This document shows, piece after piece, positions 22,617 through 35,106 of a stretch of DNA of 64,000 bases. This DNA is from Lepisosteus oculatus. Taxonomy: Eukaryota > Chordata > Actinopteri > Semionotiformes > Lepisosteidae. The stretch covers positions 43,398,788-43,462,787 of the forward strand of contig NC_090697.1 in assembly GCF_040954835.1 (NCBI RefSeq), read 5' to 3'. The first letter of the stretch is position 1. Each line of letters starts with the position of its first letter. Under the pieces are notes generated by a model. It ran no database searches and was not told the origin of the DNA. It was given only the letters and a program-made list of their open reading frames with translations. The position numbers and the translations under genes are program-made.

Positions 22617-23045
22617 TTTACTGATGGGTCCTCTCTAGTGCATGAGGGGAGAATGGAGAGCAGGCTGGGCTGTTACAACATAATTTGATGTGTTAACAGC
22701 TGGAAAGACGCCCCCACTGCCTCAGCACAGTAAGCCGAGTTGAGAGCAATGATTGAAAGGAATGCTAAAGGAAAAACAGTAACAATTTAAACCTACTGTA
22801 TACTGTACAGTATATGTATTTGGGGTGTGCAACGATTTTGGATGGCTGTGGAGGAATAGAGATTTCCTCACCAAGGCAGGGACTCCAGTTAAGAATACTG
22901 AACTGTTAGAAACTTTGCAGCTGCTGAATGAAGTAGCTGTGATAAAGTGTAAATTATATAATAAAGAAACATCTCCAGTAACTCGGGAGAATGACCATGC
23001 AGATGTGGCTGCCAGGCAAGCAGCCCTGGGAATGCAGGTCTGAGA
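22617..23045 (+). pseudogene. ERV RNase H remnant
   Basis: The region opens with the RNase H-type motif FTDGSS at 22617 and then loses frame. An open stretch at 22825-23043 looks like the C-terminal part of the RNase H and connecting region. It is broken and lies directly ahead of the integrase remnant. Confidence 0.55.
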
Positions 23046-23852
23046 CCACTGTTGGTGGGAAAAAATGTGTCACTGCAGGATGATGAGGTGTGGCGCTGCC
23101 AGCAGACCGAATCCCCTGCATGCCCTCACTGCCTAATGCCTTTTGTTGCCTGAAATTGGAGACCTGGGTGTGAGTCAAATGGTGTGCCGGTTTTCCCAAC
23201 GGGTGGGGACTGCCCTGCCGCTTGGATTCTAATCAAACTACACACGTCACTAGAAAGGTGTCAGGCGATTGCCTCACCGTGAGTGATGTGGGATCTACAC
23301 TGCCCCCATCATCCTCAGTCTTCAGGGAAAGTGGAGAGGGTTAATCAAACCCTCAAGAAGAGACTCACTAAGTAGTCTGTGTGAGGGGTCTCCTGGGTGA
23401 ACTCCCTCCTCGCGGAGCTGAGTAGTTTGAGAGCTGGGACCAACCGGACCACAGGACTAAACCCTATTTGAAGTTGTCACAGGGAGGCCAATGCATCTCA
23501 CTGATACTTTTGTTGCCCACCAGCATGATCTGAGACAACTAATTCTGTGTTGCAGTATTGTCATTTGCTTTCACAGACCAATGCCCTCACCATCCACCAA
23601 GTGAAGGCGGCCTGGGTAAAGACCATTCCTGGAGGCCACGACCTACAGCTGGGAGAGTGGGTGTGGATTAAAAAGATACAATCCCAGAAGCTTCAGGCTG
23701 AGTGGGAGGGGCCGTACCAAATGCTGCTGATGACAGACTGTGAAAGTCCAAAGGAAGGACCAGTGGATTCATGCCTCCTTCTGTCGACATGCACAACCTC
23801 TGGTGGAATCCACAACATAAAGACTATTTTTTTGTTTTGTTTTGAGGAGTAG
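23046..23852 (+). pseudogene. ERV integrase remnant
   Basis: Around 23320-23370 the translation matches the end of a retroviral integrase core ([10 protein letters not shown]). The open frame at 23547-23852 carries a GEWVWIKK motif and WEGPYQ, typical of the integrase C-terminal domain. The segment is interrupted by stops and frameshifts. Confidence 0.6.
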
Positions 23853-24029
23853 TGTTGTTTGTATGTATAATTGTTATAATCACATGTATTAAGAGTATGA
23901 TCACTGCTTTATGTCACCGCATCACCACCAATACAAATGTTAGGACAGTACACAAGTATGAAGTAAAGTTAGAAGACTCCGCATTTTTGTTGAAAAATGA
24001 AGCTATGTTCCTATTTTCCAAGGGGGGAT

Positions 24030-24395
24030 TGATGGAGCCTTCTAATGGCTTTTACATGATGAACATCACACCTGCTTGATCACAGAGGCTCTGTAACCGT
24101 CAAGCCTGCTTGATCACCGAGGCTTTCTCCCCCTGTACTTACCCCCATATGGTGAATGTTTACACTAAACTCCTGATGACAAAGGAAGGTTTCTATTTCC
24201 TTCGGTTACATCAAAGACAGGAGGGAGGAGGAGGGGGGGGGAAACGTGTATATATAAGTTCTGTAGGACCATATCCACTTTGAGCTACAATAGGTACTAT
24301 AACTATTATAGTGCTTATTGTGGTTCCGTGTATGCATACAATAAAGCTTTGCTGGACGAACGAACACTTCAGGCTTGAATTTTTTGGTTTCTACA
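24030..24395 (+). repeat. ERV 3' LTR
   Basis: Begins TGATGG right after the polypurine tract CCAAGGGGGGAT and ends TTTCTACA. It contains TATATAAG at 24251-24258 and AATAAA at 24350-24355 in the right order for U3-R-U5. No paired 5' LTR was found in the window. Confidence 0.6.
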
Positions 24396-27300
24396 GGGGT
24401 GATCCTGAATGATTTCAGGGATGTCGTGAATGTCATAATCTTCAAGAGAAGAGAAAAATCCAGCTATTGAAATTGAGGGCTCTCTCTGCTGTCCGTGGGG
24501 GAGGGGGGGGCAAGATCGTTACAAGTTAATCATCGTTAATCGCCTGACCTGTCTCTTTTCTCTTGCTGGTGAGCTTCTCCCCGAATCCCAGTATGAACTG
24601 AGTTCATCAAAAGATCCAGTTGATGTGTTTCTTTTTACAGTCCAGATTTAGGAAATGACAGCAACCTCACCAAGGCATACTTTGACTCTGATCTTTCTGA
24701 AGCATGGATTTACATCCAAATTCATTAGTACCCCTAATTAGTGCAGCATATGTCCCCAGTAACGAATCCATTATAGAGCCATATAAAGTCTAGATGGGAG
24801 TCAAACAAAGGTGTGACATCACCCCAATTCTATTATTTTATATTTCTGAGCGCCATTCTTCATTTGATCAAATAGTTTACTCTCCAACAACTCCAGTCGA
24901 AAACTAAAAGCAAAACCTTCAGGACTCCAATATGCTGACAAAGACAAAGAGAAACGCCCAACTCTACCGTTTGAGAGAGACTTGTAGCATTTCCAAATAA
25001 AGTTTAGAGATGCTTTGATGCCTCGAAATGCATTACAAATTAAAATCATGATGTGGTTCAGACCATTTAAAACTAGAAAAGCAAAATGGGATGTAATCAA
25101 GCTCTCAGTCAGGGAAAGACTTCCCTACAGGTTACTATTTTCTCCAAATCTAGCAGTACATTACTGGCAAAAAGCAAGAAAATTGTCAAAGAAAAAGGAA
25201 TTTAAAAAGTGTCCAAAAGATTTTCAGCACTACAGGGTACTTAAAAGCCAGGTTTTGTCAAGTCAATCATTGGCATTGAAACCCTTCATGCTAAATTGAA
25301 TCTGGCAGAGCTTATTCTGTTTGCCATGGCTATTGTCCATTTCTCTCAGCAGACATGTGATAGTTGTTAGAAGTTTAAGCTCTGAAGCATCAGTCTGTGA
25401 GTCTTCAACACGTGTGGACAAATGACCAGTAATTGACTACAGATGATCAATTTGCACCACAATCTTTACACCTATTAATATGTAATAATAAAAAAAATAG
25501 AAAATAAATTTTGTTGCCAAGCCAGCAAACCACTTAATTGTTAATTACATGTCAATACATGCTTTAGAATAAAAAAGAAAGTCGTAAATAGTGTATTAAC
25601 CCCAAACGTCCTCTGGTAACTTCAATACAATTTCTTCTCAAAAGTAAACTTGCAATAAGTGCTGAACTGTTTTATTTATAGAGGATATCTTTCACCTATA
25701 GTATATCATATACTTATTAGTTGTAATATTATAATGTTGGAATGATATTGTCTTTGTGTCTGTAGGATCGAAACTCATGAAAAAAAACACTTCTAAACGT
25801 CTTTAAAAAACACCTAATTTACTTCATTGGAATATAGCAAGTACTGTACAAAGGAAATCTGGCCAGATGGTAACCCTTCATAGATGTCCTTTCAGTTTTG
25901 CTTTTTTTCACGTTTCATTATACAGTACTTTATTTGCTCCTTATCACAGGTGGGCAATAACACATTTGATTATTCAACAAAATAAAATGTGATATCCCAG
26001 ATATCCCAAACTACTATGAGAGCATTACTAAAACATTGCTGTGCAGCTCTAATATTACTCATTTATTTATATACAATAAATCAGTTATTTTAGGATATAG
26101 TTTTAATGAAAATACCAGCAGTGAAAATTACATAAAATTACTCAATGGCTGTTTACACAATTAATATTGTAGAATGAGAATTGGATCAGCATGTACTGTG
26201 TATCATATAGTACAGTACATCATGAATGGCTTTTTTACTGGTTTCTCCTTTGTAGTGGTTGCAAGTTTAAATAGACATGTATGTACTTACATATTTTTGT
26301 TAATATTTGGAAAAAAAACAACAAAACTTCTTTATGATCAGTGACATAATACAAATTTAGAAAAGCCTAAAGATATTATTAATAATTAAGATGAAACACC
26401 ATGATAAAGGTGAATGGGGAAGAAGAAAATTGGAATGTCAGTAATTTCAGTAAGTCAGGAACTTTAACATCCCAGTGGTTAATCAGCACGTTTAGCATTT
26501 TCACTGGAGGAGTGGGACATCTTTCAGCACAGTCCAAGAATTAATTTAGGAGAACTAATCATGTACGAGTGGAGAATAAAACTGAAATATACGTACACTT
26601 TTGTACTTCATAAAAATCAAATATATGAATGCTGTATTTAAATGGAGGAATTATTTGAGGAAAAATGTGGCCCATCTGGCTCCATCCATTCAGAAGTGCT
26701 TATCTCCATTTAACAGATGGGCTTTGCTTCTTCTTCAAAGTAAAACACAACAAAAGCAAAAATATTCTGTGCAGCAGGGTTAATGTTCCTTTTCTGGCAG
26801 ACTCTTGGAATCTTTCCTTCTGCCACCCTAAACCAAAAATGAGGTCCGAGCCTTAGAATTGAATTATTGTGTCCTGATAAATAACTTTTTTTCCCTCCGA
26901 AATGCCAGAGGGCAAAGGCAAAGAGTGAGAGAAAGTAGTACGTGCTGTCACGGAAGGAGTGAGAGAAGGAATTCAGTGGTGCCTCTTTAGAAGGATGGAT
27001 GAAAGGAGAAATGCCTGACTGCGGAAAATGATTGATGTGCACATATAACTCTAGGGCTATGGAGTGTGCATTAGAAAATTGGTAGCTGCAAGCTAAGTAA
27101 ACAGAATTTTCAGAAGACTACACTTAAAAGAAAGAAGCATTGCTTGTTGTTAAACCTACTGTCAGAATTCCGTACCAGCCTGGGAGAGGTGAAGACAAGA
27201 TACTCGCACACACCCTGAGACCACGTCTCTGCCAGGACTTTCACTTTTGTTTCTTCCTGTAATCAACTTTTTTACCTTGAAGAAAACTTATTGTGCTATC

Positions 27301-28641
27301 CGGGATATGATCAAAGCTTATTCATAAGGCAGAGTCTTACAGGTTAGCCCGTAAAAGCATTTGCAAGTCTGTGATAAGTTTATCCTGAAGCTGAGCACCT
27401 GCTCTGTACCCGTATGCCCAGCTTCCAGCTATATTTCATAGGACTTAGGAATCACTTTAGGATAACTCCAAGCTAAAAATGAGAAAGAAGAAATGTACTG
27501 GGCAGCAAGACAGGAAGAATACTAGCTGAACTTTTCTAGGAGCATGTCAGAGCAGTGAGGAGCAAAGACAAAAAAAAGGCTTCTCTGGAAGTATAGTTTT
27601 ATATGGATTTCAGAAATCCTACTCCAGAAAAAACATCAGAACCCTGGATCATCCTCAAACTTGGATCACACCTATCCCCTTTCAGTTGCAAACATATTTC
27701 TTTTTAGATCCTTTCCATTGAATTACAGATTAAAGCTCTTCACATCCCTCTCCCAAATCTCCTTTCATTTGGACACTCTTTCTCTGTTCTGTTCCCATTC
27801 ACACCGACTCTGACCTTCGTTCTCCAATGCTTTGTTTCCTGGCTGCCTTCCTTTCTCTCGTTCTGCCCAGAAAAAGGCTCAACAGTTTTTTCTTTCTACA
27901 TTTCAACATGGAATTACCCTTCTTTTTTCCCCTTTGCAGCTGACGCACAGTGATGCAGCTCCCGTCTCAAACTTCTTCCATCTGCACCCCATGATTAAAA
28001 GCTTTTGAACTTTTAATACTTTTATCATTGTATGATACAACTTCTAAGTGGTAGTAGACCGGTCAAACATGACAAAACCTGTTAAAGTGTATTCCTACCA
28101 TGTCATATGTTCCTGAAACCAATGTTTGAGTCTACATGTTATCCTGTTTATCTGCTAAAGGTTTCCACAGATTCTGCATGGATTCTGCTTGACAATATAA
28201 TATAGAGCTGGTACATTTTGGGTTTTGTTAGGGATTTAAGGATGGATATACAGTAGTATACATACAGTAGAACACCCAAACATCTTACATTCAAAGTTCA
28301 GAATGCAGTACAGTACATTTTACTGTATACTTTATGAGTATGTTATGAGCTTTAAAATGGACTTTTAGGTTTTAGGTTCCACTGCTATTTTGAATTATTA
28401 TAAAAACATTGTTATTAATACAACAAAGTCTGGGTGAGAAGCAACAAAACTTGTCATTTAACAATCTTTGATCACATTGCTTAGAATCTTAAAAAATCTG
28501 TTCAGAACAACGTAAAATAAACCACATATGAACAACCAGTGTGAAATGTTGCTGTTGTTCATCCATTACATGTACCAGTCAAATCTAACTGAGCAAAAAA
28601 GAACAACAATTTGAATGGTCTAAGACTTATGTAGTGTTGTA
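24396..28641. other. Intergenic or intronic, no gene seen
   Basis: AT-rich sequence with short open frames that look random. A minus-strand frame near 24819-25100 faintly resembles a LINE ORF2 but is too weak to call. No splice-consistent gene was found. Confidence 0.5.
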
Positions 28642-29345
28642 TACAGTGCCTTGAAAAGCATTCAGACCCTTGCAGCACTGTTAACATTTTGTTGCTTTAA
28701 ACTGTTCAGTTATAACACATTAAACTAGCACTTAATATTTGTTATATACAGTATGTAACTTACACCACACACAGTAAATACAAAAGAAGTATATATCAAA
28801 TTAATATTAAAGAAAAATGGAAAAAGTGTCATGAGAATTCAATTGTTGCCATGATAAACTTTAATTTAGGTACACAAATTAATTTAATTTAACACAATTA
28901 GTAGCTAGCCTCTTTCTGTGCGCACCAATAGTAGTTTATATGTTTTTATGATAAATTCACCTGTCTCTGTAAGGTCCCTCAATTAGGATGTTTATTTCAA
29001 ACACAGATTGAACCATGAAGACCGAGGAACTTCCAAAACAGTTCAGGAATGAAGTCGAATAAAGGCACAGATCAGGAAAAGGGTTAAAACATTTCAAAGG
29101 TCCTTAATATCGCTTGAAGAAGAGCATGAGGAAGTCAATCAATAACACTACCTAGATCTGTGTCTGAGCAAGGAAGAGAGTGGTTTAAGGATGCCACTGT
29201 GAAGTCAATGGTTTCTTTGAAAGAGAGACAGAGTTCTGTGGCAAAGGGAAAGACAATGTCCAAGGGTCTACAATATTTTGGTCACTGTACAAAGTGGTTT
29301 GGATGGAACTAAAAAAGAATGCGTAGGGGTTTGCAACAAAGCAGC
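28642..29345 (+). mobile_element. Tc1/mariner-like remnant 1
   Basis: Starts with TACAGTGCCTTGAAAAGCA, the terminal form common in fish Tc1-like elements. An ACCATGAAGACCGAGGAAC-type stretch and a decayed helix-turn-helix region follow. The same series of motifs occurs at 34619-35106. No intact transposase frame. Confidence 0.6.
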
Positions 29346-31340
29346 CAAGTGGTGCTCATTATTCCTAATGTCAAGCACAAGTGTTGGCAGCGTTTTGTTA
29401 TACAGTAGTTCTGCTTCTAATTTGCAGAGCTTGTCAAGACTGATGGGATCATAGATGGTGCAATGGTCTGGCAAATCATAGAGGAAAACCTGTTTCAGAA
29501 CTAAAACTGGGAATAAGAAAGTAATAAGGAATAGGTAACTGGGAATATGAAAATGAATGTCCTTGAGCAGCCCAGTCTTGAATCATATTGAGACTAAGGA
29601 AAGACCTAAAAACTGCTTTCTGTAAGCAATCCTCAAGGAGCTGGAGAGAGCTTGAATAAATCTGCCTTCATACAAATCTTGCTCTCAATGAATAGACTTC
29701 TTTATGTTTGTGAGATATTTTTATTTTTGGTTTTGGAGCTAATAGGCAGTATTAAGTTGCCTGCATTTTTTCAGTTGCCAGTATTTACTTGTCTGCATTC
29801 GGTCATATAAATGTAGGCTACTGAATACTGCTTATTTAAATTGTCAGTGAACTGCAGCATAAAATATTGTTGAACATGCATTGTGGGTTTTATCTTCCAA
29901 GCCAATAAAAAACTCTCTGACAGAGATCATGCGAGGTTGAGTAAAGTGGCTTATATAAGTGAATGTGTGTGGGGCTGCAACTGTACTGAAACTCACAAAA
30001 TATTCAAGCTGTTCACCTGCAGGTTTTAAGAACAAAATAAATGGAGACAAACCAGACGTTGGATGCATTTAATTTTGAGAAATCTGTTTAATATTTTCTA
30101 ATTCAAAGTCTACAGAAAGTGCTTTGAAAATACATGTATGAACATGGATGTGGATGACATACTACATACTAATGTGACTGTCTTGGAAAATAAAAAGACA
30201 GCATAACTTCCAATCCAGAAGAACAGTTGTATACAAAAAGAGTGGCATATTAAAGATATTAAAGAATATTTGTTTCCTGTTTTGAAATGCAAAGCATCTT
30301 TTGTAAATTCAACAATAATTTGATCAATGATAATTCAATAATCTTATTATTATTTTTCTTCAGAATTTCAGTTTTAAGGTTATGTAATAAGACCTTGCTT
30401 GAGGACCTATAATTGATCATATAATTGTCTGGTACTTCATAAGAAATGGAATAATCCAACAATATGTACTGTAACCACACACGTTTGTTTTGTGGTTACA
30501 GTACATATTTGTTTGTTAAATCCCACTTTCAGATTTAACAAAGGGAATTCATTTTCTTTTCAATAAAATTCATTGCCATTGTGAAGATAGTTATGAAGGG
30601 CTGCCCATATGGAATGAATATCATTAATTGCAAAAACACAGCTAAATAAAACAATGACACATTATATGTTATCTAGTTATAATTAAATCTAGTTAAGTTA
30701 ACTTAATCAAGTTCTTATTTTCCATTAGTTATACAGTACTGTGTAAATTATATACTGTATATTAATCTTTCTGACTAGCAGTGAAGATAAAATGCTGTTT
30801 CTAATAATATTTTAGTGCGTTTTAGAATATCAAATATTACTGTTGCACAGCACTGCAGCTGACTTGTTTTTTACAGTTGAATGCATTGTAAGTTCTCTGT
30901 ATTAAAATATATTAAGCTCCATGCTCCACATTCAAATGTATTCCTGAATGGACTATCCCACTTTTTTTTAATAGTCTGAAAAAAATAAAGACTACAAAAA
31001 TGAACTACATACAAAAAACAAACATTGCTTTTCTGGAGTCTATCCAAATAGAGCAAGAGCAAAGACTTATTGTATTGTTTGCATCTTAATGATCATACTC
31101 TGTATACCTGTAAGGCACAAATAGACAACCTAATATACTGTACTGTACTGTAAGAAACAATATTATAACAGAATATTTTATTAGCATAGCTCTAAAAAAT
31201 CATCATTTACAACATGGAGCAGATCTCGGAGATAAGTTTTCATCTTGCACAAGTTTCACATTAAGTTTTACTTGAAATAAGTACAGCATACAGGAGAAAG
31301 GGGGTCACAATGAGACCTGTCTGTTAACACCATCAGTTCT
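29346..31340. other. AT-rich stretch, no gene; contains a perfect hairpin
   Basis: No coding evidence. A 19-bp perfect inverted repeat lies at 30461-30509. Confidence 0.5.
30461..30509. repeat. 19-bp perfect inverted repeat, 11-nt loop
   Basis: The left arm at 30461-30479 begins AATATGTACTG. The right arm at 30491-30509 is its exact reverse complement. It may be a miniature transposon end or a short hairpin. Confidence 0.85.
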
Positions 31341-31344
31341 TTTT

Positions 31345-31435
31345 TCTAACTGCTTTATCTAATGCAGGGTTACAAAGGAGTTGGAGCCTATCCCTTCAAG
31401 CAACAGGTGCAAGCCAGGATACACTTTTGGGGATA
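31345..31435 (-). mobile_element. SINE fragment, antisense
   Basis: Short degenerate match to the antisense SINE body seen at 32755-33060 (GGAGCCTATCCC, AGCAACAGGTGCAAGCCAGGA). Confidence 0.4.
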
Positions 31436-32754
31436 TTTCTAACATCATTATCTTCATCTTTCAATACAACTAACAGACTGCTACCATTAGTTCTATTCCG
31501 TACATTCATCATTGTTTTAAAACAACTTTTGAATCTGTAGTCATTGACTTCCACACAGCATCTGAACAGTCACATGAGCCTCATGCAGTAGTGTTGTCTT
31601 TTAGCTGAGCACGCACAGGCCAGCAATCCTAGCCCTAGATAAATCACCCACTCACACCGCCTGCAGAACGTACTGCCTTTCCACAATGATAAGGAAGGTG
31701 ATGCTGAGACTAAGTACTAATTCACACCTTTTTATCGATCAAACGTTAAGCAGTGCAATACATCAAAAAGAAATGGTGCAGCAGAGCAGCAGTGGTGCTG
31801 CATATTGCTTTTACTCTTTTTTTTTTGTTTAAAAACCCTGGCTTGAATCTTGACATGTCTTTTGCCTTGATGGAAGACTTCTTAAATCTGCAATGCCATT
31901 CTTACAAAGATGTTGAAATCAAAATAACACCAAGAATACACTCCTTCATAAGTTCTCATTTGCATTGTAGACAGAGGGTGTGAAGGACGTTTCGATTGTG
32001 ATGATTTTTACATTCAATAATAACATGTTTAGAAAATAGGTCAAGTGCTGAAATAAAGAATATTGTTAAATAAAAAACTGTTAAATTGAAAGTAATTCCT
32101 AACTGTATATCCTGTATATGATGCTCATGTTAAATGTTTGTCTTTTTCTCTTTTCTGTACTTTACCTTTCCTGCCCTTTGCGTTATTTTATTGATAGCAG
32201 AATTTTTATTGTGCAATACATATTTAATTATACTAATTGTATTCCCCATTAGGGAAGTGTCTACTGGTGACAATAGTACAAGTGATTTTGCAGACAATGT
32301 TAAAAAAGCCCAGGGCTTCAATTAGGTGAGGTGTAAATAGCTGTCCTGATCTTTAACTTTTCTAAAATTGTATCAGCTAAAGAAACAATAGACACACAGC
32401 AGACAAACACAGAAGAAGCAATTAATGTGCTAGGGAATACAAAGTCTGTTTACAAACAAAGAACCTGAGATCACAATAAGCTATTTGACCTGTCTTCCTC
32501 GTTTGGTAGTTAAGTGGGACCTAAAATTTCATCTACAGTAGCTGACACCTGAAAGAGCCACAGTACATGCATTAGTGTTATTAGCTGTCCTTGTTAATAG
32601 TATGAATAATTCCAGAAGTAAAGACCATCTTTTTCTAAATACATTTGTCTTGACTCATTCCTGTCCTACAGTAGTTTCAGTTTTGTTCCTCCTTTTAGGA
32701 ATTGGTGTTACATTTACAATTCCCAATATGTGGTGAATACAGCTAAGGGTCTAT
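31436..32754. other. No feature seen
   Basis: AT-rich. The open frames at 31753-31983 and 32130-32325 have no recognisable content. Confidence 0.4.
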
Positions 32755-33060
32755 GAATCCATCCATCCACTGTCAAACTGCTTTGTCCAATAAAGGATCA
32801 CAGGCTTATCCCAGCAAGCAACTGGCAAAAGACAGGATCCACTCTTGACTGGACTGCAGCCCATTGCAGGGCACACACAGACACAAACGTACATACCTAC
32901 ACCAGAGCCAATTGTCACAGAAGCTAATTAACCTACCAGTATCTTTGGACTGAGATAGGAAATCGAAGCACCCAGAGGAAACCTGTGGAAACAAGAGTAG
33001 AACACACTGTAGAAACTCATCTACATGCCAACCATTGCTCCACTGTGCTAATCTTGTATC
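32755..33060 (-). mobile_element. tRNA-type SINE, antisense
   Basis: Reads CCATCCATCCACT, GGGCACACACAGACAC, then AATTAACCTACCAGTAT. This is the reverse of the SINE core at 54930-55205 and 56820-57110. Confidence 0.55.
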
Positions 33061-33573
33061 TATTAATAATACCAGAGTCCTTGTGTTTCCTGATGGAAAA
33101 ATATGACCAGTCCTTGGGCATTCATTAATTTAAAGCAGCCCCTTGCTTACATAACCTCCTAAAATGCCATAGAATCTCAGTGTCTGTTGTACTGAAATTT
33201 TCTAGTTTCATCCATTAAATAGAACATGTTATTGATAAGATCCATACTAAAAACCTGTGAAATATTATTTCAGTGTTTAATGTGTTCTTTTAGTAAGCTC
33301 TTATTACTAATCTTCTATTATACTTGAAAACTTCTTCTGCTCTTACTGTTTTTTACTATTGTTAGTACTGAAAAAATGCTGGATCATTTTTGCCTCAGTT
33401 GAAATATAATTTTCTGTCTGTTTCTTGGTGGATATGTTTTTCAGCTGTGTCTATATACTTTTACTTTCTGAATCTGTTACATTCTAAAGAAAGCTCTCTT
33501 CCATTTGTTTGTCCCCTGATTTTGAATTTAAATATTAAAGCCAGATTTTTCCAAAACTTGTTCTGTTTTTTTT

Positions 33574-33690
33574 CCAGGTGGATGCTGCACATTGGTGGTG
33601 GTGGAGGGGAGTCTCTGATTCCTGTAAAGCGCTTTGAGTGGAGTGTCCAGAAAAGCACTATATAAGTGTAAGCAATTCATATTATTATTA
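33574..33690 (+). mobile_element. Detached 3' tail of a 5S-type SINE
   Basis: GTGGATGCTGCACATTGGTG to TATAAGTGTAAGCAATTC matches the 3' end of the full element at 33978-34520, only about 290 bp away. It is probably a separate 5'-truncated insertion. Confidence 0.6.
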
Positions 33691-33977
33691 GTGTTGTTCA
33701 ATTAAGAAAATAATTTGCTTTGAGCTTCCTGAGATATAATCATCAATTATCTACTGTTTCAGAATCCATCTGTTTCCAGTTCACTTCTTGTTCTCATTGC
33801 TTTCCTGAAATCATAAAGTTTAGATTCACAATTTAGAGTTGTTGATGTTAAGTATGCTGTGTCTTGCAAACGTACTGTAATCAGACACTTGCAGAGCTTT
33901 CACAATTTGTGGCTTTAAAGCTTGCAGTCATGAAACTTTGACATAACAATTAATTGTTGTCACATACACAACCTACT

Positions 33978-34520
33978 TCACACAGCCATATCACTCTGCA
34001 ACTCACTGAAGCTAAGCAGGTGTGAGCCTGGTCAGTACCTGGATGGGAGACCTCCTGGGAAAAACTAAGGTTGCTGCTGGAAGAGGTGTTAGTGGGGCCA
34101 GCAGGGGGCACTCACCCTGTGGTTCATGCGGGTCCTAATGCCCCAGTAGAGTGATGGGGACACTATACTTTAAACAGGTGCTGTCCTTTGGATGAGATCC
34201 CAGAAAAATCCCAGGGAGTTTCTTGAAAAGTGTAGGGGTGTAACCCTGATGTCCTGGCCATATTTCCCATTGGCCCTTACCAATCATGGCCTCCGAATAA
34301 TTCCCATCTATGAATTGGCTTCATTACTCTGCTCTCCTCCCCACTGATAGCTGATGTGTGGTGAGCGTTCTGGTGCACTATGGCTGCTGTCGCATCATCC
34401 AGGTGGATGCTGCACATTGGTGGTGGTGGAGGGGAGTCCCCATTACCTGTAAAGTGCTTTGAGTGGAGTGTCCATATATAAGTGCTACATAAGTGTAAGC
34501 AATCATTATTATTATAATTA
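33978..34520 (+). mobile_element. 5S rRNA-derived SINE
   Basis: The head resembles 5S rRNA internal-promoter sequence (GAAGCTAAGCAGG, GGTCAGTACCTGGATGGGAG). A central body follows, then a LINE-like 3' tail (GCTTTGAGTGGAGTGTCC) and ATT repeats. Such 5S SINEs (SINE3 class) are known in fish. It is a mobile element, not a 5S gene. Confidence 0.75.
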
Positions 34521-34618
34521 TTTTGAAAAGAAATTGAATGATAAGTAAAGGTAAGTATGATCCGGAAAACCTAAAATCATTTACTGTAAGTGCTCAAAGT
34601 TACCACAATGATTCCCAC

Positions 34619-35106
34619 AATTAGTTGCGAGGCCTCTGTCTGTGATTGATAATAGAGGTTCACATGATTTCGGAATAAGTACACTTATTCCTGAAAGATC
34701 CCCTTAGTCAGGTAGTGAATTTCAAACAAAGATTCAGCCATGAAAGAACTTTAAAAAAAGAATAAAATTGTAGAAATGTACAGATTAGGAGAAGGATATA
34801 AAACCTCGAAAAGCCTTCATATCTCTTCGAGAATAATGAAGTAACTCATCAAGAAATGGAAGGCACGCAGATGTTTCCTAGATCAAGCTGTACCTCCTGA
34901 TTCAGCAGCCAGCTAAGGAATTAACATTTTAGGGATGCCAATGTGAGGCCAACTGTAACAGAATTCAATGGCTGAGATGGGAGAAAATGTCCAGGGTCAA
35001 CGATATCCTGGTCTCTGCACAAAGGGGGCTTGTATGGAACTGAAACCCATTTGGTTTGCAACTAAATACCTGAGTGATATTGCACACTTGGAAAAAGGCC
35101 AGAAAA
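34619..35106 (+). mobile_element. Tc1/mariner-like remnant 2
   Basis: Parallel to remnant 1: GGCCTCTGTCTGTG, TTCAAACAAAGATTCAGCCATGAA, CAGATTAGGAGAAGGATATA and ATCAAGAAATGGAAGG. Frames are broken by stops. Confidence 0.6.

Larger units (their letters stand above)
19480..24395 (+). mobile_element. Degenerate endogenous retrovirus with nested insertions
   Basis: Pol remnants (22617-23850) are followed by a purine tract and a 3' LTR, all on the plus strand. A possible leader with a GTAAGG donor lies near 19490-19600. No 5' LTR and no convincing envelope gene were seen. The interior is interrupted by a Penelope-like fragment, a GT repeat and an antisense L2 LINE. Pol looks gamma- or epsilon-retrovirus-like from the order and motifs, which is family knowledge. 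The element carries many stops and frameshifts and is not functional. Confidence 0.6.

Noticed and set aside
24819-25299. LINE ORF2 remnant or gene on either strand
   Set aside because: A faint likeness only; no catalytic motif and the frames overlap on opposite strands.
33978-34095. A functional 5S rRNA gene
   Set aside because: Only the promoter-bearing part resembles 5S, and it is joined to a SINE body and LINE-like tail.
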